Origin: a virus
Length of the DNA: 57,838 nt
Virus record (IMG/VR): IMGVR_UViG_3300047181_000043
Location: 1 to 57,838 of that record
Direction: 5' to 3' (one strand)
The notes under the pieces are model-generated. The model was not told the DNA's origin and did no database searches. It saw only the letters and a program-made list of their open reading frames with translations. This document shows, piece after piece, positions 7,291 to 15,700 of the stretch (position 1 is the first letter of the stretch; each line of letters begins with the position of its first letter). The translations under genes and the position numbers were made by a program.

Positions 7291-7862
7291 TGCAAGCAAC
7301 TCTTAAACATTCGGCTATCAACGCAGGTTGCAATGATATACATCTCGACGGTCACGTAAACATCGATATTGATAAAAACAATAATCCTGAAATCGTATAT
7401 GATGTTACCAAATTAGAAGAAATCATAGAACCGGGAACTATACAGCATATCTATGCTGGCCATTTGTTAGAACATCTTACTAAAGAACAGGGAATGGAAT
7501 TCCTACAGACCTGTAAGAAATTGCTAGTTTCTCATGGAGTTCTTACCGTGGTTGTTCCGGACTGGAGAAAGTGCGCACTGTGTAAATCGCACCAGGAAGC
7601 GGAGAATACAATTCTTGCATACGGTCAACACCTCAGATTATATGATGAGGAAACACTAGAATCCGAACTTAAAAGCGTATTCAGTGAAGTCCACGTTGTA
7701 GATCATAAAAATGTTAAATATACAATACATAAAGACGATCCTCTAGCAACGGCAGCTATTGCGATCAACCATCCAGAATGTGAATGGAAATACGTTTTTA
7801 GGAAATCTGAACATCCCTCTACTGTGGAATGGAAGAAAACCCAACCACATAAGGAAGGGTAA
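7290..7862 (+). CDS. SAM-dependent methyltransferase-like protein, 190 aa
   Basis: It resembles small class I methyltransferases of the type often labelled predicted SAM-dependent methyltransferase. DGHVNIDIDKNN near residue 20 fits the acidic loop that binds the cofactor. The segment AGHLLEHLTKEQGMEFL near 57 and VLTVVVPDW near 85 match the later strands of the Rossmann fold. The Gly-rich motif I is weak (NAGCNDIHLDG), so this may be an N-terminally short or altered enzyme. The substrate is unknown; sugar or DNA-linked methylation is possible. It overlaps the upstream gene by one base. The IS607-type element begins right after it. Confidence 0.6.
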   Translation: MQATLKHSAINAGCNDIHLDGHVNIDIDKNNNPEIVYDVTKLEEIIEPGTIQHIYAGHLLEHLTKEQGMEFLQTCKKLLVSHGVLTVVVPDWRKCALCKSHQEAENTILAYGQHLRLYDEETLESELKSVFSEVHVVDHKNVKYTIHKDDPLATAAIAINHPECEWKYVFRKSEHPSTVEWKKTQPHKEG

Positions 7863-7926
7863 TTGACAGTTGAGAAAATAATTACTACTTTCTACTTCAA
7901 ATTAACTGAATCTAATAACCTGTTTG

Positions 7927-7935
7927 TATAAACTA
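7927..7935 (+). promoter_or_regulatory. Late-type motif TATAAACTA in front of the IS607-type genes
   Basis: It lies 13 bases before the ATG of the small ORF, with a strong AAGGAG between. The match to the phage late-type motif suggests that the element is expressed on the phage schedule. Confidence 0.4.
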
Positions 7936-7948
7936 AAAGGAGAAGAGG

Positions 7949-8131
7949 ATGAAACGCATGAAAGTAGTACGAGTGACAAAGGAAGAGTTCGAGCTTGAGG
8001 ATGGCACCGTCCAGCCCATGATCGTGGATCTGGGCTATGTCCCAACCGTTGAAGAGTTCCAGCAGATGCTGGATGAGTCCTGCAAATTCGCAGGTATCGA
8101 GGTTGAGGAAGACAAAGATGCCAGTAAATGA
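7949..8131 (+). CDS. Small acidic protein preceding tnpA, 60 aa
   Basis: Function not known. A strong AAGGAGAAGAGG lies just before the ATG. The product (MKRMKVVRVTKEEFELEDGT...VPTVEEFQQMLDES) is acidic and has the look of short ORFs that accompany transposons and phage accessory genes. Its last 14 bases overlap the start of tnpA in another frame, so tnpA is probably translated by coupling. It could be a regulator of transposition, which is inference from position. Confidence 0.6.
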   Translation: MKRMKVVRVTKEEFELEDGTVQPMIVDLGYVPTVEEFQQMLDESCKFAGIEVEEDKDASK

Positions 8132-8777
8132 AAATGACAGGATGATACGCATTCGAGAAGCATGCGAGATGCTTGGTGTTCACCAGAACACGTTGCGTAT
8201 GTGGACGGAACAGGGGAAGATCCAAGCATACCGTGGTGAGAACTCTGATCGTGGTCAGAGACGTTACCGTATTGGTGACATCAAAGCACTGCTTGGTATG
8301 AAGCAGTTGGATGCACCAGTTGAAGCACTTCCTGTAGCCATCTACTGTCGTGTGAGTTCACATGACCAGAAAAAACATGGTGACTTAGAGCGACAGAAAG
8401 GAAGGATGCTGGAATTCGCAGTACATAAGAAGTACCACGTCGAGTACATACTGGATGAAGTTGGTTCTGGACTTAATGATAAGCGAAAGAAGCTACATAA
8501 GTTGATGGAACTGGCAGAACAACATAAGATATCCAAAATCATAGTGGAACATAAGGATCGGCTGACTCGTTTCAACTACGAGATCCTTGTCCGTTTCTTC
8601 AACAGCCACGGAGTTTCCGTTGAATATGTGGAAGAAACGCTTGGTGGTACGTTTGAAGCGGAACTGGTGAAGGATCTACTTTCCCTCATCACCGTGTTTT
8701 CAGCGAAGCTGCATGGCAAGCGGAGCAAGGAAAACCGTGAGCGCACTAAGAAGATGAAGGAAGACGGATTGCTATGA
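8118..8777 (+). CDS. tnpA: IS607-family serine recombinase TnpA
   Basis: A transposase of the small serine recombinase class. An N-terminal MerR-like helix-turn-helix (IRIREACEMLGVHQNTLRMW, then RYRIGDIKALLGM) binds DNA. The catalytic domain follows: AIYCRVSS near residue 80 holds the nucleophilic Ser, and EHKDRLTRF near 145 gives the conserved Arg pair. The domain order (HTH first) is typical for IS607. I start at ATG 8118 (MPVNENDR), giving 219 aa, the usual family length; the frame is open further upstream but overlaps the small ORF. The ATGA overlap couples it to tnpB. Confidence 0.9.
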   Translation: MPVNENDRMIRIREACEMLGVHQNTLRMWTEQGKIQAYRGENSDRGQRRYRIGDIKALLGMKQLDAPVEALPVAIYCRVSSHDQKKHGDLERQKGRMLEFAVHKKYHVEYILDEVGSGLNDKRKKLHKLMELAEQHKISKIIVEHKDRLTRFNYEILVRFFNSHGVSVEYVEETLGGTFEAELVKDLLSLITVFSAKLHGKRSKENRERTKKMKEDGLL

Positions 8778-10582
8778 AGCACTTGGACAACTACAGGGAA
8801 ATGGATTCCACCTACTCGGTGGCATTCTTTCCCCACATGTTGTCCAGAAGCAAGAAGCGTGAGATCCTTCGCATGGCGAAGAAGATCCTTGCACTCAGGA
8901 ACGAAATATCAGAAATCGTACAGGGTGACCTGTTAAAGTTCCTGAACATGAGCAAGTTCGAGTTCTTCAACTACTTCAATCCGATCCTATCAGGAAGGAT
9001 CTCCAGTCATTTCATCAAGAAGATCATGGAAGATGTACATGAAGCATACCAGAGAAGATCCGAAGCGATAGATAAGCATATCCAGTTCCAGATAGTAACC
9101 TCATTGACTCCTGTATTCTACAAGCGTAGAACCAAGGACAAACAGGTTGGTGACCTGAAATCAATCACCAGAAAAACCAAGAAGACTGACATATCGATCA
9201 CATTAACCTACCTTGCTCGTTATGGTCATACGGGAACATTGCAGTTCCTTCGTGGCGCAATAGAGAATACAGAGGTCAAGGAAGACAAGACGTGGTTTTA
9301 TCTTAAATTGTTGGACATGTGTGATCGTTATGGATTTGGTAGGTTGATGACACTCGCTATGTCAAAACGTGAGCAAGTATATTCTCGTTACGAGGATCGT
9401 GGTGCTATCTGCTTCAGTTCCCTATCGTTCAAGGGAAGATCAAGAATAACACGTCCTATCGTAGCTCGTTCCTCCAAGAAGAATTCTAGGATCAGTCACT
9501 TCGTTGAGTTGTCATGGGAGTGGTCAGAGACGAAAGGTAAACGGAAGAAATCTGACACGATGTGCATTCCTGTTAAGTATAATGCTAAGTATCACAGGAA
9601 CCTAAAAAGATACAGCAACGGAACAGATACCAGCTATACGGTAGTTGTCCGTGGTAAAGATATTCATGTTGTGCTTACCCGTGATGGTAAAAGGTATGTA
9701 CCACTAGCAGAAATAGAGCAGGAGAAAGTTGTTGGTGCTGATGTGAATCAGAAGCATAACATGCTTTCCTGTAGTGATGGATTCACTGTAGATCATAACA
9801 GAGAATTGATTGATGATCTACAGAAAGAACTACTGAAGATAGATAAGAATCGGGAAGTCCACGACAAGCATCAGAAGCTCATCATCGAAGCCAAGAAGCA
9901 GGAAGCTAGGGATTCCGGTGACAAGTATATCAAGTCCAAGAAAGTTGCATACAAACCTACTCGTAAGGAACTTCGGATAATAGATGCATTGTCACGCAAG
10001 AATACCCACTACCAAGAACAGAAGATTGCAGAAATACTGAATCATATGGTGGCTTGTGGATTCAACCACATCGTCCTTGAGGACTTGGATGGATTCATTG
10101 GTGCGAAAACATATGGTGACACCGAAGGTGGTGTGAATACAGGTCGTCTTGGTAAAGCTCTACAACTTTCATCAATCAAGGATATCATTCTCCACATGGC
10201 AACCAGATACGGTGTTTCCGTGTCTCTAGTGCATAAGGAATATTCATCGAAGCAATGTCCGTTATGTGACTGCATCGATGACCTGAACAGGACATCACAG
10301 GAGAAATTTGTTTGTGTGAGATGTGGTTACAGTGATAACGCTGACCACAACTCATCAGTTAATTTGAAAATCCGGCTTACCTCGACCGTGTTAAGAGGGA
10401 AGTTGCTCACGCAACAGACTACCGGATACAGTGCGTTCTTGCCAAAGAACCTTCCTAGATGGAAGGTGAAGGATGCTCTGGAAAAATATCGTCATGGAAT
10501 GGATCTCGATCCATTCGGAAACTTCGTGGAGCCTAAAGTGGTCAGAAATGACCACTATGAAGTTCTGTTAGGTTTGCAGTGA
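8774..10582 (+). CDS. tnpB: TnpB RNA-guided nuclease, unusually long (602 aa)
   Basis: A TnpB-family protein, the transposon ancestor of Cas12 nucleases, which cuts DNA under the guidance of an RNA from the element's right end. RuvC motifs look intact: VGADVN (Asp) near residue 328, VLEDLDG (Glu) near 435, and DNADHNSSVNL (Asp) near 519, with a zinc ribbon CPLC...CVRCG between the last two. At 602 aa it is well above the common ~400, with a long N-terminal part and a ~75-residue tail after the last RuvC motif. Two perfect hairpins lie in its 3' end (10497-10516 and 10537-10556). It overlaps tnpA by four bases. Confidence 0.9.
   Translation: MKHLDNYREMDSTYSVAFFPHMLSRSKKREILRMAKKILALRNEISEIVQGDLLKFLNMSKFEFFNYFNPILSGRISSHFIKKIMEDVHEAYQRRSEAIDKHIQFQIVTSLTPVFYKRRTKDKQVGDLKSITRKTKKTDISITLTYLARYGHTGTLQFLRGAIENTEVKEDKTWFYLKLLDMCDRYGFGRLMTLAMSKREQVYSRYEDRGAICFSSLSFKGRSRITRPIVARSSKKNSRISHFVELSWEWSETKGKRKKSDTMCIPVKYNAKYHRNLKRYSNGTDTSYTVVVRGKDIHVVLTRDGKRYVPLAEIEQEKVVGADVNQKHNMLSCSDGFTVDHNRELIDDLQKELLKIDKNREVHDKHQKLIIEAKKQEARDSGDKYIKSKKVAYKPTRKELRIIDALSRKNTHYQEQKIAEILNHMVACGFNHIVLEDLDGFIGAKTYGDTEGGVNTGRLGKALQLSSIKDIILHMATRYGVSVSLVHKEYSSKQCPLCDCIDDLNRTSQEKFVCVRCGYSDNADHNSSVNLKIRLTSTVLRGKLLTQQTTGYSAFLPKNLPRWKVKDALEKYRHGMDLDPFGNFVEPKVVRNDHYEVLLGLQ
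10497..10556 (+). ncRNA. Candidate omega-RNA structure inside the tnpB 3' end
   Basis: Two perfect hairpins lie in coding sequence: GAATGGATC pairs with GATCCATTC (10497-10516, 2-nt loop), and AGTGGTCA pairs with TGACCACT around GAAA (10537-10556). TnpB guide RNAs are known to overlap the 3' end of tnpB and to run into the flanking DNA. The 3' limit and guide cannot be set here. Confidence 0.35.
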
Positions 10583-10590
10583 CGGTGATA

Positions 10591-11520
10591 ATGTGTACAT
10601 TCTGTTCAAATACTGTACCGGAGACTGCAATTGAATTACAATATTCCGAAATTCGTAATGAATTCACTTCACCTACCAATATAACGGATCTTTCTATTGT
10701 ATATAGAAAGGTGCCTAGTGGGATGTTTCCTATAGGTGAATTGGGATTTTCGCCTGACCGGTCGGGCTCATATTCCGGATGTACCGGACTTCCTTTTATG
10801 CCACTGATGATATCGAAACGACATGACTGTCCGATTTTATCGCCTGGTGGTGATGAAATAATTCTGGGAACAAACCAATGGATGTTGTTATATAACTTGA
10901 ACTCAGATGTTAATAAGTTAATTAAATCAATTCCCCATATAGAAGATTTCAAATGGCGCTATGGAGCCGATAGCACCATGGTTATATCATATTCAACCGT
11001 TCCTAAAAAATTAATGGATCACTACCCACGGTTCCCGGATAAAAAATTATTTAATATAAATGCGTTCGAAGTATTGCGTATTTGCTACGCTTCCGGTGAA
11101 GAATTGGAATCTTTGTTACATAATTTTGCGTTTAGTAAGATTGAGAGATTAGATGATGATGAACGTATAATATTATGTGACATGGTAGAAGCTAAAATTA
11201 AATTGGAAAAGGATTCAAATATGAAAGACGAAGCGCCTGTCGGCCTTATTATAGATTCATTATCATCGACTCATAAAAATAACGATGCAGAATCTCAAAA
11301 ATATTATTCACCTACGCCTATAGTAACTATTGGAAGTGGTGGGGTGGTTACTTCTTCGGGACCTATCAACAACATTTCTGAAGTGGCGACAGCCGAAACT
11401 GGGGAAGTGGCGACAGCCAGAGATAATATAATAAAAATAATCGATCGCGAGTTAGAACAACTGTCCATAATTCAGATTGTTAATGTGTTAGATAATATAA
11501 TAAAGTTGAAAATAAAATAA
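10591..11520 (+). CDS. Hypothetical protein, 309 aa
   Basis: Not recognised. I choose the ATG at 10591 (MCTFCSNTVPET); the frame is open from 10579, overlapping the tnpB stop. The N-terminal CTFC could bind metal with later Cys/His. The central part is mixed alpha/beta (NQWMLLYNLNSDVNKLIKSIP). The C-terminal third is low in complexity with a repeated EVATAETG/EVATARD pair, encoded by two copies of the ten-base word GGCGACAGCC 24 bases apart, and ends in a helix. The gene lies immediately after the IS607-type element, which may have brought or replaced its original start region. Confidence 0.55.
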   Translation: MCTFCSNTVPETAIELQYSEIRNEFTSPTNITDLSIVYRKVPSGMFPIGELGFSPDRSGSYSGCTGLPFMPLMISKRHDCPILSPGGDEIILGTNQWMLLYNLNSDVNKLIKSIPHIEDFKWRYGADSTMVISYSTVPKKLMDHYPRFPDKKLFNINAFEVLRICYASGEELESLLHNFAFSKIERLDDDERIILCDMVEAKIKLEKDSNMKDEAPVGLIIDSLSSTHKNNDAESQKYYSPTPIVTIGSGGVVTSSGPINNISEVATAETGEVATARDNIIKIIDRELEQLSIIQIVNVLDNIIKLKIK

Positions 11521-11534
11521 AAAAGGAATTACAT

Positions 11535-12593
11535 ATGTCAAAAATACAAGGCATTCCAGATTATAGCGGGGACAGCTTTCCTGACGCGGATTTAAAAACC
11601 GGTGGGAGTCATATTAGTAATATTTCTAATGGAATAAAGTCTGTAGAATCTGAGTTGGATACATTATATCGAACTTCTTTTATTGATGCGTGCACCAATG
11701 AACCTGATAATTTACACATGACCGTTTTGTATGATGAATTTTCTGGATATCATCCATCACTACATGGTGGTAAGTATTATCGCGATACAAAAACTATTGA
11801 ATGTGCGACACAATTTGAAATAGTAGATCCTGATAATAATCTTTCCATCATTGATCCAGAAACCGGTGAGATTTATACACATATTGTAGATTCTGACGGA
11901 ACGCGAATTAAAAGTGAATTAAAAATAAGTGAAAATCCTGGTGCAATTTCGATAATTGAAGAATATCCACAATTTATGGATGAGCAGCTCGCGCTGATCA
12001 AATCATATAAAAATAATGCGTTTAATAAACGAATATTAAAGAAATTGGTTATGGGTAGAAATGGAATGCCTCCACAACATCAGTACATATCCATTTCTGA
12101 TGTTATATTCTGTGGAATTAAATATATATCTGATCATCGATTTGGTAATCATACTGAGTTGTTTGAACAATTACTTGAATTAGGTCGATTATATAAGAAA
12201 TGTAATATTACATCAATGTTATATAATGCAGATAGTACAAACTTTGGTTTTATTTTGAATCGATTAAAATGTCTATTGACATTTAATTTAAATCTCGTGT
12301 GTTGCGATGTCGATGCTGGTGGATTAAATGTATTCAATAAGTTAAATTCCGAGGATATTAGTGAAATTGAATCTTTGCGACGTAAATTACAAACTCCTCT
12401 ACTAGAAATAGTGGACCCTGCTACTCTTGTATTTATACAACAACAACGGGAATTTATGGCAAATCTGCCTATGGAGGGGCCAGGTTCTCCTGGTGATTTA
12501 TTAAAACAACATCAGGAATATATGGAATCGTTGGATATGGCATGTAAATCTAAAGAGTCTGTTTCTCCCAGTGATCTGAATTCAGTCGAATAA
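11535..12593 (+). CDS. Hypothetical protein, 352 aa
   Basis: Not recognised. AAAAGG lies 9 bases before the ATG. It follows the previous gene by 14 bases and is probably co-transcribed. The N-terminus is Gly/Ser-rich and flexible. Residues ~140-260 are helical (NKRILKKLVMGRNGMPPQHQY..., FEQLLELGRLYKKCNIT), and the C-terminal ~80 residues are rich in Gln, Glu and Pro. No motif is seen. AT content at third codon positions is high, unlike the neighbouring reductase gene, so expression demand may differ. Confidence 0.6.
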   Translation: MSKIQGIPDYSGDSFPDADLKTGGSHISNISNGIKSVESELDTLYRTSFIDACTNEPDNLHMTVLYDEFSGYHPSLHGGKYYRDTKTIECATQFEIVDPDNNLSIIDPETGEIYTHIVDSDGTRIKSELKISENPGAISIIEEYPQFMDEQLALIKSYKNNAFNKRILKKLVMGRNGMPPQHQYISISDVIFCGIKYISDHRFGNHTELFEQLLELGRLYKKCNITSMLYNADSTNFGFILNRLKCLLTFNLNLVCCDVDAGGLNVFNKLNSEDISEIESLRRKLQTPLLEIVDPATLVFIQQQREFMANLPMEGPGSPGDLLKQHQEYMESLDMACKSKESVSPSDLNSVE

Positions 12594-12614
12594 TATCTAA
12601 AATAACTAAATCTG

Positions 12615-12638
12615 ATCTATCAACATATGTTGATAGAT
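12615..12638. other. 24-bp perfect palindrome between gene blocks
   Basis: A 10-bp stem (ATCTATCAAC with GTTGATAGAT) closes an ATAT loop, 21 bases after the stop of the 352-aa gene. No proper T-run follows (TGTTAGTATTTT), so it is either a weak terminator or a dimeric-protein binding site. The ~200-base gap to the reductase gene holds only this and the promoter-like region. Confidence 0.5.
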
Positions 12639-12763
12639 TGTTAGTATTTTATTATATTTAAAATAAATTTGTTATTTCGGATAACCAGTTTATCGAGCAG
12701 GTTTTTAATGATAACAATCATAAACCAGATCCACGAAAATCTCACACAAACTAAGATTTTTTG

Positions 12764-12776
12764 TTAACTTTGTTAT
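12764..12776 (+). promoter_or_regulatory. Early-type promoter motif for the reductase gene
   Basis: TTAACTTTGTTAT is one base away from the usual motif. The ATG is 20 bases further, with AAGGAA between, so this transcript would have a short leader with a ribosome binding site. Confidence 0.5.
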
Positions 12777-12796
12777 AGTTTGTACAAGGAAATAAA

Positions 12797-15700
12797 ATGA
12801 CACAACGAAATTCAAATTACCTCCCACTGAAGCTCACCAAAAACGCTATCAAGGTACTCGAAGCGCGATACCTGAAAAAGGTCGAAGGAAAGATCGTAGA
12901 AACCCCAGAAGATTTGTTCTACCGAGTGGCTGACGCCATGGCCAACGTCGATGAAAGATATGGCGCGAGTGCCGAAGAAATCGAAGCACTTCGCGTTAAA
13001 TTCTACAATATGATGGTAGAAGGAAAGTTCATGCCAAATAGCCCCGCACTGATGAACGCGGGAAAGAACAATGGCAACAGCTTCTCTGCATGTATTCACG
13101 GAGATTCACCGGTGTTGACTAACAGTGGTTATGTGCCTATGCGAGAAATATATGACCGGGTGAATTCAGGCGAGACTGTTATTGTATCTAATGGATTTAA
13201 TGAATGGGTCCCTGTATTAGCTGCCATAAATCAAGGTATTAAACCAGTATATAGGATCAATACACGAGCAGGTCGTTATGTAGATTGTACTTTAGATCAT
13301 AAATTCTATACATTCGAGCCAGGAAATAGAGATAATGGTGCATATGAAACCGGAAGCTTTAAATGGGCTCCCATTGGAGAAATTCCTTGTGGTAGGAGGT
13401 TGGCATATGGGATGCAGTCACCAATCGTGGAAGATAATAATGAAATTGATTCGGAGATAGCGTTAGCCGCCTGGATATTAACTGATGGAGGTTGCGGATG
13501 GTACAAGCAATCTAAGGGAACTACAGGGGAGTTTTTTGTTGGTGAAATTCAAGTTATAGATGATCGATCCCTAGATAACGTTATTAATCATATTAACAAG
13601 TTGGGATTTTCATATACACAAAAAGATATTTCAGGTGTGGGTGGAGTAGAACGATTTACTAGAATCAGATCATATGATAGAAAATTAGCTAAGTTTTGTG
13701 AAAAATTTGAGTTATTTAATAGAACTAACACAAAAATAGTGTCTTCCTTAATAAGAAATTCTTCGTATTCAAATAAGAGAGAATTTTTGCGAATCGTATT
13801 TGAAGCAGATGGATGTATAACAGGAACTGGAATAGGATTTCAATCTGTTTCTCAAGTATTAGTTGAAAACATTTCTGAGATGTTAGATTTATTTGGGATT
13901 GCTCATACCATAAATTTCAAAAAAGAACGCCGGGTAGGGAGATTGGATGGTTGGTCAATCCAAATTAATCACACCCGAAGTATCTTATTGTTTAAGGAAA
14001 GAATTGGGTTTATATCTGATCGTAAGCAATTGAAATTATCACAATGGCCGGAAAAGAATCCATATCCAGAAAATATAAAATATGTAGGTAATGAATATTT
14101 AGGTGAAGATGAAGTATTTGATATTCAAACCGCTATAGATGGGAATGGGAGTTTTGTTGTTGATGGTATTATTGTACATAACTGTTTTGTCCTACCTCTC
14201 AATGATTCTATTCGTGATATATTTACAACTGCTTTGAATACCGCCCTTGTACAGAAGGCTGGAGGTGGTACGGGATTTAGCTTCGACAAGCTTCGGCCGA
14301 CAGGCGATTTTATCAATAGCTCCGGTGGAACTACATCAGGTCCTATTTCCTTTTGGAAGGTACTCGCAGAAACTACCAATTCAATTCAGCAAGGATGTTT
14401 TGTAGGATCTACCCTTATTGGAATGCCTGGTCAGAACAAGCAGATCAGAGACATTAAAAAAGGTGATGTTGTCTATTCATATGATACTAATATAGGACAT
14501 GTAGTGTATAAGAAAGCTGCGTGTGATGCGTTCAAGACTAAAGAAAACGCACCCGTTTTTAAACTCTCAACGAATCGAGGACTTGATGTTTTCGTTACAG
14601 AAAATCATCAATTCTTACTTCGTAGTAATGATTACATAGAATTAAAGGATTTAGATTCTCGTTTGCCTATAATGTCCCTACTTCGCCGATTGGACGTTTC
14701 TCAAGTCGATGCCACATACCCAGCACAAACAACTGATGGAATTGATTATTCATTTGTGTCAAATAACTATTTAGATTCTGTATATGACACCGTAGTTGCG
14801 TCAATTGAATTTTCACATCATGAAGATGTGTGGGATTTTGAAGTTGAAGACACTCATAATTTTAGCGTGGTAGGAAATGATGGTGAGGGTATATTTGTAC
14901 ATAATTCCATGCGTCGCGGTGCAAACATGGGTATGATGACCATTACCCATCCTGATATTCTCAAGTTCATCACAGCCAAGCAAGATCTAAGTAAGTTCAC
15001 TAATTACAATATTTCGATCAAGATTCCCGATGCCTGGATGGTCGAGTATAAGAAATGTCCAGATGCTCCACACGTCGCTATTAATTTCCGTACTGGAGAT
15101 CGTTATGTTATTCCAAAGACAGTTCCGATCGAAACATATGAAATCAATGAGTTGATCAGATATGAAGATTATGTAGAGGGTTCTGTTAAAATTTGGACCA
15201 TGCGCGAAATCTTTGGAATCATTATTGATTGTGCTTGGAAAACTGGCGAACCCGGTCTTTTCTTTATTGATAAAGTCAATGAAAAAAATGCAACTCCTCA
15301 CGTTGGTGAAATCGAGGCAAGTAACCCCTGCGGCGAATTACCCTTACTCCCATATGAAGCTTGCAACTTAGGATCGCTAAATATTGCTGCATTTGTTACT
15401 GAAAATGGTCTTGACTGGGAATCCCTCGGACAATATATCAGAACCGCAACATATTTCCTGGATACCGTTATTGACGCGAGTCCTTTCCCAATTCCAGAGA
15501 TCAAGAAGATGTGCGATGAGAATCGCAAGATCGGTTTGGGTTTGATGGGATTTGCTGATGCGATGTTCCTGTTAGGAATCTCCTATAATTCAGATGAAGG
15601 AATTGAGTTCGGTCGCAAATTGATGAAGTTCATTAATGATACTGCACTGGATGAATCTGAATCGATTGCCAAGAAGAAGGGAGTATTCCCTAATTATGTA

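Larger units (their letters stand above)
7863..10590 (+). mobile_element. IS607-type element (small ORF, tnpA, tnpB)
   Basis: It holds a serine-recombinase tnpA, a downstream tnpB overlapping by four bases, and a small upstream ORF. It sits between a phage methyltransferase and an unknown phage gene. IS607 elements have no terminal inverted repeats and make no duplication, so the exact ends cannot be set from the sequence; I give the gene-free limits. The right side has almost no non-coding DNA: the next phage gene starts about 8 bases after the tnpB stop. Confidence 0.75.

Noticed and set aside
12615-12638. Palindrome as a standard terminator
   Set aside because: The stem is AT-rich and lacks an adjoining T-run, so I list it as an unassigned palindrome.
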